Source: Planctomycetota bacterium
GTDB lineage: Bacteria; Planctomycetota; J058; J103
DNA: 64,000 nt
Direction of reading: 5' to 3'
NCBI GenBank assembly: GCA_026004615.1
Contig: BPJM01000005.1
Location: 126,477-190,476 of the forward strand
The notes under the pieces were generated by a model. That model searched no databases and was not told the origin of the DNA. It worked only from the letters and a program-made list of their open reading frames with translations. Shown here piece by piece: positions 24,209 to 33,282 of the stretch; position 1 is the first letter of the stretch; each line of letters begins with the position of its first letter. The position numbers and the translations under genes were made by a program.

Positions 24209-26536
24209 ATGGCGAGGCGAAAGCGCGGCGACAAGCCGTCGCGCGGTGCGGGTGCGGCGGCTGCGACCGGGGAGGCGACTTCGAGCGCCGAGCGCATCCT
24301 GGAGGACTTCGCGGGCGAGCTCGAGCTGCCGGCGGCCGCGCCCGAAGCGGCCACTGCCGCGCAGCGGACCGCCGAGCGCCGCGTCGACCAGGCGATCGGC
24401 GGGCTGGTGCGCACGCTGCTCAACAGGCGCGAGGTCAGCCCCGAGGACCTCGAGAGCCTGCTGCGCATCACCACCGGCAAGATCGTCGAGGCGATCGGCG
24501 CCGAGGCGGTGACGATCTTCTTCGCCGAGCCGGACGGCATCCACTTCGGCCACGTCGCGTACAGCCGCTCGCTCTACCGGGGCGATCCGGCGCTGGAGAA
24601 GAAGCTGCGCGCCAACGCCGACAAGCTCAAGCGCACGGTCCTGCCGCCGGGCACCGGCATCGTCGGCCGGGTGATCGCGGAGAACCGCTCGCACATGACG
24701 CGCGACGCCTCCCGCGAGAAGGAGCACTTCGCCGAGCTGGAGCGCGAGACCGGTTTTCCCGTCCGCTCCATGATCACCGTGCCGATCGGCCACGACGGCC
24801 GCGTGTACGGCGCCATCCAGGTGATCAACAAGCACCCCGCCTCCGGCGAGCGGTTCTTCAGCGAACGCGATCTGGCGCTCGCCGAGGAGGTGGCGCACTA
24901 CTCGGCACGGGCGCTGTACATGGCGCGCAATCCGGGGCACGTCTGGCCGCCCGAGGATGTGGCGCGCTACGTCGCGCGGCTCGCCAGGTGCGAGTACATG
25001 AGCCTGGAGGAGGTCGAGCTCGATCCCGAGCTGTTGAAGCTGGTCGGCGAGCAGACGCTGCGCAAGTACCGCCTCGTGCCGGTGCGCAAGCTCGGCCCGC
25101 GCGCGGTGCAGGTCGCCACCGACAACCCGCTCGATCTGCACCGCCGCGATGGCTTCCAGTTCGCCACCGACCTCCAGATCGAGAGCATGGTGGTGGCGCC
25201 CAGTACCCACATCGACCAGGCGATCGAGCGCGTCTTCCGCAGGGTCGCGCGCGGCCGTGCCGAGGAGCTGCGGCGCGAGTTCCTGGCGCAAGTGCGCGAG
25301 CGCCAGCAGCGCGCCACGGGGGAGCGGGTGCGCCTGGGCGGAGAGGCCCGCGAGGACTCTGCCCCCGTCATCAAGCTGGTCCACCGGCTGATCGAGGACG
25401 CCTATGCTCGCCGCGCGTCCGATATCCACATCGAGCCGTTCGAGGACGAGGTCCAGGTGCGCTACCGCATCGATGGGGTGCTGCACGAGGAGATGCGGCT
25501 CGATCCCGAGGCGGCGCGCCCGCTCACCGCGCGGCTCAAGATCATGGCGCGGCTGGATATCTCCGAGCAGCGCCTGCCCCAGGATGGCCGCATCCGGTTC
25601 CGCGAGTTCGTGCCCGAGGGCCCGGACATCGAGCTGCGGGTGGCGACTGCCCCCATGATCTGGGGCGAGAAGACGGTGATGCGGATCCTGGACCGCCAGG
25701 CCGGGATCGTGCCGCTGGAGCAGCTCGGCTACAGCGAGCACAACTTCGCGCGCTACACCCGCTGCCTGGAGGCGCCCTACGGCATGGTGCTGCACTGCGG
25801 GCCCACCGGCTCGGGCAAGACCACCTCGCTGTATGCGGCGCTGGCGTACTGCAACACCCCGGACCTCAACATCCAGACCGCCGAGGATCCGGTCGAGTAC
25901 ACCCTCAAGGGGGTCAACCAGCTCCAGGTCCACCCCAAGATCGGGCTCACCTTCGCGCGTGCCCTCCGGAGCTACCTGCGCCAGGACCCGGACATCATCC
26001 TCGTCGGCGAGATCCGCGACCTGGAGACCGCCCAGATCGCGATCGAAGCGGCGCTCACCGGCCACCAGGTCTTCTCGACCCTGCACACCAACGACGCTGC
26101 CAGCACCATCACGCGGCTGGTGGAGATGGGCGTGGAGCCGTTTCTGATCACCGGCGCCGTGCTCGGGATCTGCGCCCAGCGGCTGGTGCGGCGGCTGTGC
26201 CCGCGCTGCCGGCTGGTGCACGAGCCGAGCGAGGCCGAGCGCGAGCTCTTGGGGCTGGAGCCCGGCGAGCGGGCGGAGCTGTTCGCCGCCAACCCGGATG
26301 GCTGCCCGCACTGCAATCGCACCGGCTACAAGGGCCGCATGGGGGTGCACGAGGTGCTGGTGTTGAACGAGGCGGTGCGGGCGGTGGCGGCGCGGCGAGG
26401 CGCCAGCAGCAGCGAGATCCACGAGGCCGCGGTGCGCGAGGCGGGGCTGGTGCCGCTGTTCGAGGATGCGATGGAAAAGGTGCGCCAGGGGCACACCGAC
26501 CTCGCCGAGGCGCTGCGCAACGTGCGCCAGGCCTGA
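24209..26536 (+). CDS. GspE/PilB-type secretion ATPase with N-terminal GAF domain
   Basis: 775 residues, longer than the usual 560 because a GAF sensor domain (about 75-235; GTGIVGRVIAENRSHM, MITVPIGHDGRVYGAIQVIN) precedes the GspE N-terminal domain (about 240-345). The motor domain has Walker A GPTGSGKTTSLY near 531, the Asp box, Walker B DIILVGEIRD with TLHTNDA, and a C-terminal tetracysteine zinc module (CPRC near 663, CPHC near 698). It should power type IV pilus extension or type II secretion, with GAF adding ligand control. ATG 24209 has a GA-rich site. A peroxiredoxin-like gene follows 71 nt downstream. Confidence 0.94.
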   Translation: MARRKRGDKPSRGAGAAAATGEATSSAERILEDFAGELELPAAAPEAATAAQRTAERRVDQAIGGLVRTLLNRREVSPEDLESLLRITTGKIVEAIGAEAVTIFFAEPDGIHFGHVAYSRSLYRGDPALEKKLRANADKLKRTVLPPGTGIVGRVIAENRSHMTRDASREKEHFAELERETGFPVRSMITVPIGHDGRVYGAIQVINKHPASGERFFSERDLALAEEVAHYSARALYMARNPGHVWPPEDVARYVARLARCEYMSLEEVELDPELLKLVGEQTLRKYRLVPVRKLGPRAVQVATDNPLDLHRRDGFQFATDLQIESMVVAPSTHIDQAIERVFRRVARGRAEELRREFLAQVRERQQRATGERVRLGGEAREDSAPVIKLVHRLIEDAYARRASDIHIEPFEDEVQVRYRIDGVLHEEMRLDPEAARPLTARLKIMARLDISEQRLPQDGRIRFREFVPEGPDIELRVATAPMIWGEKTVMRILDRQAGIVPLEQLGYSEHNFARYTRCLEAPYGMVLHCGPTGSGKTTSLYAALAYCNTPDLNIQTAEDPVEYTLKGVNQLQVHPKIGLTFARALRSYLRQDPDIILVGEIRDLETAQIAIEAALTGHQVFSTLHTNDAASTITRLVEMGVEPFLITGAVLGICAQRLVRRLCPRCRLVHEPSEAERELLGLEPGERAELFAANPDGCPHCNRTGYKGRMGVHEVLVLNEAVRAVAARRGASSSEIHEAAVREAGLVPLFEDAMEKVRQGHTDLAEALRNVRQA

Positions 26537-26607
26537 GCGGAACGCGGGCGCGGGCCTCGGCCCGAGACGGACACCGCCGCGGGCGCGCAGGGAGGAGGGG
26601 AGGGAGC

Positions 26608-27174
26608 ATGCAGGCACGGCGGCTCGGCGCGCCGCTGTGGGGGGCGCTGATCCTGGCGGCGGTGACGGCGGCAGGCATCGCCGCTTGCGCCGGTGCTCCG
26701 GAGCAGGCGGGTGCGCCCGCCGCCGCAGGCGGCCCGGCGGTGGGGGAGCTGGCACCGGACTTCGCGCTGCCCGATACCGAGGGCCGGCTGGTGCGGCTGT
26801 CGGACTTCCGCGGCCGGCCGGTGGTGGTCGCCTTCGTGCCGGCCGCCTTCAGCCCGGGTTGCACGCGCGAGATGGAGGCGTTTCGCAACCTGGATGTGCG
26901 TTTCCGCGACCTCGGTGCCCAGGTGCTCGGCATCAGCGTGGACAGCCGCTGGGCGCTGCGCGCGTGGAAGGAGTGGCTGAAGCTGCCGTTTCCGCTGCTG
27001 TCGGACTTCTCGCGCGAGGCCGCGCGCGCCTGGGGCGTGCTCGATCCGCGCGGGCACGCGCGCCGCACCACCTTCGTGATCGGGCGGGACGGCCGGGTGC
27101 TGCACGTCGAGCGCGACCAGCAGGCGCTGGAGCCCGCCGGGGCGCTCGATGCCTGCGGCCTCGCGGAGGGTTGA
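26608..27174 (+). CDS. Peroxiredoxin-like lipoprotein (AhpC/TSA family)
   Basis: 188 residues. A lipoprotein signal (ALILAAVTAAGIAAC) is followed by an AhpC/TSA thioredoxin fold: APDFALPDTEG, VVVAFVPAAFSPGC and TTFVIGRDGRV. The peroxidatic Cys sits in SPGCTRE, where the usual Thr three residues before it is Ser. The Arg needed for peroxide activation may be RGHARRT. No clear resolving Cys is seen, apart from one near the C-terminus (DACGL). It probably detoxifies peroxides outside the cytoplasm. GGAGGGGAGGGAGC precedes ATG 26608. Confidence 0.87.
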   Translation: MQARRLGAPLWGALILAAVTAAGIAACAGAPEQAGAPAAAGGPAVGELAPDFALPDTEGRLVRLSDFRGRPVVVAFVPAAFSPGCTREMEAFRNLDVRFRDLGAQVLGISVDSRWALRAWKEWLKLPFPLLSDFSREAARAWGVLDPRGHARRTTFVIGRDGRVLHVERDQQALEPAGALDACGLAEG

Positions 27175-27281
27175 GGCAGCGGTCCAGCTCGGGCGGGCGA
27201 CGAGGGCGCACCCGAGGTGCCGGGCGGTGGGCGGCGAGCCCCGGGGGCGGCAGCGCCGGCGTGACCGGGCAGCCGGCCCGC

Positions 27282-27321
27282 CCGCACCGCCGCCGGAGCC
27301 GGGGCTCGTGGCGGCGTGCGG
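27282..27321. terminator. GC hairpin between convergent genes
   Basis: A 12-bp stem with one bulged base (27282-27294 with 27310-27321) encloses a second 5-bp stem (GAGCC, GGCTC). It lies between the convergent peroxiredoxin-like and thioredoxin-like genes. No T-run is present. Confidence 0.4.
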
Positions 27322-27325
27322 CCCG

Positions 27326-28751
27326 CTACCGCGGCGGCGCGGGCGCCGGCGGCAGGATCACGCCGCCTCCGTCCAGCGCCGCGTAGGCGTCCGCGGGCAA
27401 CAGCCCCAGCCAGCGATCGCTCCGCCGGGGTCAGGAACAGCTGGTCGTAGATGCGGGCGTTGAGGGCGGCCAGCCCTTGTTCGACCTCGCCCGCGGCGAA
27501 CCAGGCGTGGATCGCGCGGTGCAGCCGGAAGCGGTTGTGGACCGTGTCCGCGGCGAGGTGCCGCTCGAAGGCCTCGAGCTGGCGCCGGAGCTGCTCCACG
27601 CCGATCTGTGGGCCGCCCTTGCGCCGCATGAGGGCGCGGCTGCGGGCGTCGAGCCGCGCCGCCTCCGCATACCGCGCGGCGAGCTGTTGCCACGGCGGAC
27701 CGTCGGTGGCGGCGCCGCCGGCCGGGTGGGGATCGATCCGCACGAGCAGCGGCATCTCGACCGCTGCCTTGCTGGTCGCGATGCGCATCGCCGCGCTCGC
27801 CGGCGGCCGCTCCGCCCCTGGCCCTGGCGGGGCGGGCGGAGCCAGCACGGCGGCGGCACGCCTCCCGCTGGTGTCCAGCCGCGCCACCTCGTGTTGCCAC
27901 GCCGCGTCCAGCTCGGCGAGGCGCTCGGCGTGCCAGCGTGCCACCGCGCGGGCGCGGGCGGCGCCCTCCAGCTCCACCGTCGCGCGCGCCAGCTCGGCGG
28001 CCGCCTCGAGCTGCTGGCGAAACGCCGCCGGCGCCCACAGGCCCGGCAGCGCATCCACCACCCGGCCGCGCGCATCCAGCACGTAGTGCACGCTGTTGCC
28101 GGTGATCGTGCGCACCAGCTTGCGGCCGTCGCCGAACTCGATCGTGATGACCGGCGCCGGCCGCTCGCTCGACCAGTGGAGCACGAAGCCCTCGCGCAAC
28201 ACCGCCGCCACCGCCTCGTTCGCATAGAGCACGGTCCTGAAGAAACGGCTGTTGGCGCAGCTCAGATCGTCGGTGAGGCGGCCCAACAACCGCAGGCTGA
28301 GGATCGGCCGGCCGCTCTGCCTGGCTGCCGCCACCGCCCGGTCCAGATCGGTGTACCAGTACAGCCCGCTCCAGCTGGCGTCCTTCTGCTGCGCCACCAG
28401 GTCGATCGCCAGCTCCAGGCAGTGCAGCACCTGCTCCTGCTCCTGGGCGAGCATCTCGCGGCGCAGCTCCAGCAGCGCCTGCAGGGCCGCGGGGCCCTGC
28501 TCCCGCAACAGCTCCGCCCAGCGGCGGCGCTGGGGCGCCAGCGCATCGTGCGGCTCGGCGGTGGCGCAGTACGCGAGCCAGCTGGCGGCGGCGCGCACCC
28601 CCTGCTGCGCGAGCACCTGGGCGAAGTCCTCGTCCGCCGGGTGGTAGGGCCCGCACGCTCGTGCCGGCTCGGCGAGCGCGAGGGCACCCACCGCCAGCGC
28701 CGCCCACACCGGGCCCAACCGGCCCATCCGGCTCCAGCAACGGTCTTCCAT
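27326..28751 (-). CDS. Secreted thioredoxin-like protein, frameshifted near its C-terminus
   Basis: About 474 residues if one frameshift is bridged. A signal peptide (WAALAVGALALAEPARA) is followed by a helical region and a thioredoxin-like domain (about 125-230): AAARQSGRPILSLRLLG, FFRTVLYANEAVAAVL and TGNSVHYVLDARGRVV. The redox CxxC is absent; only DLSCANS is present. After LFLTPAERS the frame shifts at 27409-27425 by one base. The other frame then reads WLGLLPADAYAALDGGGV and ends at TAG 27326, a more protein-like end than the uninterrupted frame. ATG 28751 has GGAGGAT upstream. Sequencing error or real mutation cannot be told apart here. Confidence 0.75.
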
Positions 28752-28862
28752 GGCAGATCCTCCGTGCCGTGCGTTGCAGCTCGATGGTCGCACGGCGCCG
28801 GCGCGGACCAAGCAAAACGAATGCAAAGGTGGGCCCTGGACGAAACGGCCGGTCCGGCTGCC

Positions 28863-30087
28863 TCACTCCAGCTGCGCCAGCCGGCGCGCCTGGACCACGG
28901 GCTCGCCGAGGACGGTGCGCACCTGGGCCTGGCCGAAGCGTGCCTGCACCACCGCCGCCAGCTCCGCGGCTGGCCCGCCGGCAAGTTGCAGCCAGCCTCC
29001 CTCGCGCAACACCTGGTGCGCGGCGCGCACCCACTCGGTCAGCCGGGCGGGGTCGAGCGCGGCGGGCAGCGCCGCCACCACCAGGTCGAACGGCCCGCCG
29101 ATGGCAGCCGGGCGCGGTTCGGCGAGCAGCAGCGCGCGTGCTCCGGCCAGCTCCGAGCGCGCCGCACCCCTCAGTGCGAGCGGGATGGCGCGGGCATTCG
29201 CATCGACCATCGTGACCTCGGCGGCGCCCAGCCGACCGGCGGTGATCGCCAGGGCTCCATTGGCGCAGGCCAGTTCCAGCACTCGGCCGCCCAGCGGCAC
29301 CTGCATCAGCTCGCTCACGGCCAGCACCCCCGCGCCGCAGCGCCTGGCCGCCGATGACCCCGGGCCGGGTGAACAGCTCGATCTGCTGGCCGCGCAGCTC
29401 GCGCACCGTGACGTGGGTGCGATCGCGCCAGCGCCGCGCGGGATCGGCGCGCCGCGCCGAGACGACGGCGGCGCGCGGCCGCCGCGTGCTGGCCTGCACG
29501 TGGGCGGCGCCGAACACCCGCTTCACCAGCAGGCGCAGCTCGGTCGGCCGGCGCTCTGCTCCGACGAGCAATCGCCCACCGGGCCGCAGGGCGTCGTGCG
29601 CCTGCTCGAGCAGCTCGAGCAGCAGGGCCCGCTCGGCGGGCGCCGAGAGCACCACCAGGTCGAAGCCCTCTTGCGGTGCTGGCATCGGCAGGTCCGGCAC
29701 CTCGGCGACGGGAATCCGGATCCGGTGCGCTGCGAGCGTCGTCCGCGCCCGCGCACCTGCCTCGGCATCCAGGGTCACGTGCTGGACGTCGGCCGCCTCG
29801 CCGCCGAGCATGCGCACCGCCAGCGCCAGCACGGCCGCCGTATCCAGCGCGCACAGCACCCGCCCGGCCGGCCGGGCGGGCAGTGCCTCGACCAGCAGTG
29901 CCTCGCGCGCCGCCAGCCCGTTGCGGCTGTGCACCAGCAGCGTGCCGCCCCGCAGTCGCTCGTGCACGCGCGCGGGACGCCCGCGCGGCGCGAGCACGAT
30001 CTCGCGGACCGCTCCGACTCCCGAACACGCCGCCGCGGCCGCTGCCGGCCGCGCTCGTGTTCGCCTGCGCTCGCAGCTCTCCTCCAT
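28863..30087 (-). CDS. RsmC/RlmG-like methyltransferase, interrupted by a one-base frameshift
   Basis: About 407 residues in two frames. The 5' part (30087 to about 29332) has the N-terminal non-catalytic domain of RsmC-type rRNA methyltransferases (RNGLAAREALLVEAL, GFDLVVLSAPAERALLLELLEQAHDALRPGGRLLVG) and runs to FTRPGVIGG. The 3' part continues in another frame with the SAM-binding motif GGRVLELACANGALAITAG and ends at 28863. The switch falls in a run of five C at 29327-29331; removing one base restores the frame. The catalytic NPPF motif is replaced by LVVAALPAAL, so activity is doubtful. A TAAGAT box lies 8 nt before ATG 30087. Confidence 0.75.
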
Positions 30088-30185
30088 GGGCCGCCATCTT
30101 ACCCGCACGGCCGCCGCGCCGTAGCCTCTGTTCGCTGCCGCCGGCGGCCCGCCAGTACCGCTGCGCCCCCCGGGCACCCACGCTC

Positions 30186-31712
30186 TCAACCCAGCGCCGC
30201 GAGCAGGCAGCGACCGACGTGCAACCCCAGTGCATAGGTGGTGAGCTGGGGCGGGACGCCGAGGGAGCCCGGAAACAGCGAGGTGTCGGCGACCCACAGA
30301 TTGTCGAGGTGGTGATACCGCCCCGTCGCCTCGCAGCACGCGCGGGCGGGATCGTCCCCCATCCAGCAGCCCGACATGGGATGGACCGAGGTGAGGTCGA
30401 GCGTGTGGGGGCGGAGCGAGAGCGCGCCGAGCACCGGCTCGATCTCGTCCTCGCGCGCCAGCTCGAGCGCCGGACTGGCCGGCACCAGCACCCGCCGCGC
30501 GCCCGCCGCGAACAGCAGCCGCGCCGCCGCCACCAGGCCGAGCCGCAGCTGCGCGGCATCGGAGGGGTCGAGGCGGTACTCGATCGCCACCCCGAAGCGG
30601 CCGCGCGGCCGCACCCGGCCGGGCACCAGATCGTGCACCATGGGGCTCAGCGCGGCCATGTGCGCGTAATCCCGCATGAGGCGCGCATGCTCGGCGCCGA
30701 AGGCGCCCAGGGTGGCGGCCGCCCCGGCCGGATGCGCGAACGAGGGCACGATCCAGACCCGCCGGGTACTCTGCGGGCCCAGATCCAGCCACTCGGTGCA
30801 CTCGTAGCTCTGCGGGATGCCGCGCCAGCCGTGGATCGGCTCGGCGAAGATGCCGGCCACCGCCGTGCCCGGGTGCAGAAACAGCCGCGAGCCGACGAGC
30901 CGGTAGGGATCGGGTACCGCACTGCGCAACAGCAGCGCCGGCGTGCCGGTGGCGCTGGCGGCGGCGCAGACCGCCCGCGCCTCGATCCGGACCCGGTGGC
31001 GCACCGCGCCGGTGCGGGGATCGCGCACCGCCGCCTCGACCGCGCGCACCCGCCGCCGGTCGTGCTCCAGCCGCTCCGCCCAGGTGTCGGCGAGCACCAG
31101 GGCGCCGGCCTCCACCGCCTCGGCGATGAACACCTTGAGCGCATTCTGCTTCGCATCGAAGGGACAGCCCAGCTCGCAGAACCCGGCTCCCACGCAGCCG
31201 CGCCGGTTGTGCCTGAGCCAGCCGCCGCGCCAGCCGAGCGCCCGGCAGCCCCGCTCGAGCACGCGGTTGTTGGCGTTGGCCTGGGCGGGGCCGAGCTCGC
31301 TCACCCCGAGCAACTGCTCGAGCTCGGCGAACAGCGCGGGCAGCGTGCCGCCCTGCAGCGGCGCCAGCCCATGGTCCGCGAACCACTGGGCGGCGATCTC
31401 CTCCGGCAGCCGCTTGCACAGGTTGAGATTGTGCAGCGTCGAGCCGCCGACCCCCTTGCCCTGGAGCACGTGGATCGCGCGGTCGGCGGTGGTGCGGGCG
31501 GCGCCGTCGTGATAGAGCCGCTGCACCATGTCGTACTCGATCTGGGTGAAGTGGCGTGGCTCGAGGTAGCTGCCCGCCTCCAGCACCACGACCCGCAGTC
31601 CGTGCCGCGCCGCCTCCCAGGCGACCGGGGCGCCGCCGGCCCCCGAACCGATCACGCACAGATCGGCCTGGAGCACCCGATCGCGCCGCACGTGCTCGGC
31701 GGTATAGATCAT
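30186..31712 (-). CDS. GMC-family FAD oxidoreductase
   Basis: 508 residues. The N-terminus has the dinucleotide fold (DLCVIGSGAGGAPVAWEAA, VVVLEAG), then QGKGVGGSTLHN. A Cys-rich loop (CVGAGFCELGCPFDAKQ) like that of long-chain alcohol oxidases follows. The C-terminal HPMSGCWMGDDPA and LWVADTSLFPGSLGVPPQLT match the GMC signature. The enzyme probably oxidises an alcohol or sugar using FAD. It starts 13 nt after the Tat-signal protein, which resembles the small subunit of gluconate 2-dehydrogenase-type complexes, so the two likely form a membrane-linked dehydrogenase. No cytochrome subunit is adjacent. Confidence 0.9.
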   Translation of the reverse strand: MIYTAEHVRRDRVLQADLCVIGSGAGGAPVAWEAARHGLRVVVLEAGSYLEPRHFTQIEYDMVQRLYHDGAARTTADRAIHVLQGKGVGGSTLHNLNLCKRLPEEIAAQWFADHGLAPLQGGTLPALFAELEQLLGVSELGPAQANANNRVLERGCRALGWRGGWLRHNRRGCVGAGFCELGCPFDAKQNALKVFIAEAVEAGALVLADTWAERLEHDRRRVRAVEAAVRDPRTGAVRHRVRIEARAVCAAASATGTPALLLRSAVPDPYRLVGSRLFLHPGTAVAGIFAEPIHGWRGIPQSYECTEWLDLGPQSTRRVWIVPSFAHPAGAAATLGAFGAEHARLMRDYAHMAALSPMVHDLVPGRVRPRGRFGVAIEYRLDPSDAAQLRLGLVAAARLLFAAGARRVLVPASPALELAREDEIEPVLGALSLRPHTLDLTSVHPMSGCWMGDDPARACCEATGRYHHLDNLWVADTSLFPGSLGVPPQLTTYALGLHVGRCLLAALG

Positions 31713-31725
31713 GGCCAGCGGGCGC

Positions 31726-32424
31726 TCACCATCCCGGCTCCCGTTCCGGCGGGGCGAGCAGGCGCGCGTAGCGGGCGGCGCTGGCGGGCGGGCCCGCGAA
31801 CCCCGGTGCCAGCGGTCCGCCGTAGCCGATGGCGGCGAAGGCCGGGGCGTCGCGGTAGTGCGCGAGGAACACCAGCGCCACCAGCCCGCGCAGTCCCGCG
31901 CGTGCCAGCCCGAGCCGGCTGCGCTGCCAGCCCGTGAGCACGTCGGTGCGGCCCCGTGCCCCCAGCCGCGTGAAGCGCTCCAGGCGCGCGCCGAACCAGA
32001 ACGTGCCGTGTTCGACTCCCAGCAGCAACCAGCGCAGCTGCTCCACCTGTTCGGCGGGCAGCCCGAGCAGGTAGGCGTCGATCGCGGCGAGCAGAGTCCG
32101 GACGCGCTCGGGACTCGGGGGCGGCTCGGGCGGCAGCACGGTCTCGATGACGGCGGCGGCGATCGCCGCCTCGCGCCGTCCGAGCACGCGCAGCCCAGGC
32201 GGCAGCAGCCGCTCATCGTACAGCCCGCACCGGTACAGCCCGAGCCCGCCCGCCGCCGCCACCAGCCCGCCGAGCTTGAGCAGCCGCCGCCGGCTCAGCC
32301 GCCGCGGGGCGCGGGGAGCGGCATGGGGCGCATCGGCCGCTGCCGCCGCCGGTCCGCCCGCGGCCGGCGGCACCGGCGGGCTGGAGGGCGGGCGCTGCTG
32401 CTGGGGGCCGTGGGGCTGCTCCAT
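31726..32424 (-). CDS. Tat-exported protein, gluconate 2-dehydrogenase subunit 3-like
   Basis: 232 residues. A Pro/Ala-rich leader precedes a twin-arginine signal (RRLSRRRLLKLGGLVAAAGG), so the folded protein would be exported. The remainder is helical with IAAAVIETVLPPEPPPSPERV and later AHYRDAPAFAAIGYGGPLAP, the layout of gluconate 2-dehydrogenase subunit 3-type proteins. It is probably the small partner that carries the GMC subunit across the membrane; this role is inference from family and position. The strongest promoter of the window lies directly upstream. Confidence 0.8.
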   Translation of the reverse strand: MEQPHGPQQQRPPSSPPVPPAAGGPAAAAADAPHAAPRAPRRLSRRRLLKLGGLVAAAGGLGLYRCGLYDERLLPPGLRVLGRREAAIAAAVIETVLPPEPPPSPERVRTLLAAIDAYLLGLPAEQVEQLRWLLLGVEHGTFWFGARLERFTRLGARGRTDVLTGWQRSRLGLARAGLRGLVALVFLAHYRDAPAFAAIGYGGPLAPGFAGPPASAARYARLLAPPEREPGW

Positions 32425-32430
32425 GCCCGG

Positions 32431-32460
32431 AGCCTAGTCGGTCGGCGGCGCGCCGGTCAA
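32431..32460 (-). promoter_or_regulatory. Predicted leaderless promoter of the Tat/GMC operon
   Basis: On the minus strand: TTGACC, an 18-nt spacer, TAGGCT, then 6 nt to ATG 32424. The -35 box overlaps the stop codon of the upstream DUF190 gene. There is no room for a ribosome site. Confidence 0.55.
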
Positions 32461-32825
32461 ACGGTGGCATCCGGCTCGCCGCCGGCGCGCCGGGGCTCGT
32501 GCCGGTAGGCGATGATGCGGACCTTCTCCAGGGTGATCAGGCCTTCCTGGACCATCTCATCGAGCAGCGGCAAGAAGGCCTGGATGCGCTCGCGGAGGTC
32601 CACGATCTCGATGACGATCGGCAGGTCTTCCGACAGGCGCAGGATCTTGGCGGTGTGGATGCGGCTGTGGGCGCCGAAGCCTTCCAGGCCCCGCAGCACC
32701 GTGGCGCCGGCCAGGCCGTGTTCGCGCGCGCGGCGCACGATCGCCTCGAACAGCGGCCGGCCCTCCCAGCGGTCGGACTCGCCGACGAAGATGCGCAGCA
32801 GCTCGCCCTCGCCTTCCAACTTCAT
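32457..32825 (-). CDS. DUF190 family protein
   Basis: 122 residues. The protein has the DUF190 pattern: LRIFVGESDRWEGRPLFEAIV, the AGATVLRGLEGFG core and IVIEIVDLRERI. The fold is PII-like (ferredoxin-like), and genes of this family often accompany crcB, suggesting a role in fluoride or ion response. Here it starts 12 nt after the crcB stop on the same strand, so it is the second gene of that operon. The biochemical function is not established. Confidence 0.93.
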   Translation of the reverse strand: MKLEGEGELLRIFVGESDRWEGRPLFEAIVRRAREHGLAGATVLRGLEGFGAHSRIHTAKILRLSEDLPIVIEIVDLRERIQAFLPLLDEMVQEGLITLEKVRIIAYRHEPRRAGGEPDATV

Positions 32826-32837
32826 GCCGCGCCCGCC

Positions 32838-33218
32838 TCAGCCCAGCAGCGCTCGCACCGCTGCTCCACCGAGCAGCACCGCCAACAGCCCCAGCACGAC
32901 GCTGCCCGCCGCGTTGTACAGGGCCAGCTCCCACGCCCGTTCGCGCATGAGCTCCACCGTCTCGTAGCCGAAGGTCGAGAACGTGGTGAAGGCGCCCAAG
33001 AGCCCGACGCCCAGAAACAGCCGCGCGTGCGGACCGATCCCGTGGCCACGCTCCAGCAGCGCCATCAGCACCCCGATCGACAGGCAGCCGAGCAGATTCA
33101 CCAGCAGGGTACCGAGGGGGAAGGGGCCCGCGTACCAGCGGTGCACCCATCCCGAGAGTCCGTAGCGGGCGATCGCGCCGCACAGCCCGCCGAGGCCGAC
33201 CGCCAGTAGCTTCGTCAT
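32838..33218 (-). CDS. crcB: Fluoride exporter CrcB/Fluc
   Basis: 126 residues, standard length, four membrane helices. Diagnostic motifs are GGLCGAIARYGLS, FPLGTLLVNLLGC and the GLLGAFTTFSTF segment that lines the fluoride pore. Fluc works as an antiparallel dimer exporting fluoride. The ATG at 33218 is preceded by a short leader with a hairpin. DUF190 follows 12 nt downstream. The leader shows none of the conserved fluoride-riboswitch blocks. Confidence 0.95.
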   Translation of the reverse strand: MTKLLAVGLGGLCGAIARYGLSGWVHRWYAGPFPLGTLLVNLLGCLSIGVLMALLERGHGIGPHARLFLGVGLLGAFTTFSTFGYETVELMRERAWELALYNAAGSVVLGLLAVLLGGAAVRALLG

Positions 33219-33235
33219 CGGTGCCTGTCGTCCCG

Positions 33236-33252
33236 CCCCGCACTTCGCGGGG
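33236..33252 (-). promoter_or_regulatory. Leader hairpin of crcB
   Basis: CCCCGC, a 5-nt loop, GCGGGG: a perfect 6-bp stem at the predicted 5' end of the crcB transcript, 17 nt before the ATG. It could protect the RNA end or influence translation. Confidence 0.35.
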
Positions 33253-33253
33253 A

Positions 33254-33282
33254 AGGCTAGCGTGCGCCCGGCCGCGCTGCAA
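33254..33282 (-). promoter_or_regulatory. Predicted crcB promoter
   Basis: On the minus strand: TTGCAG, a 17-nt spacer, TAGCCT. Transcription would start about 30 nt before the ATG. Confidence 0.5.
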
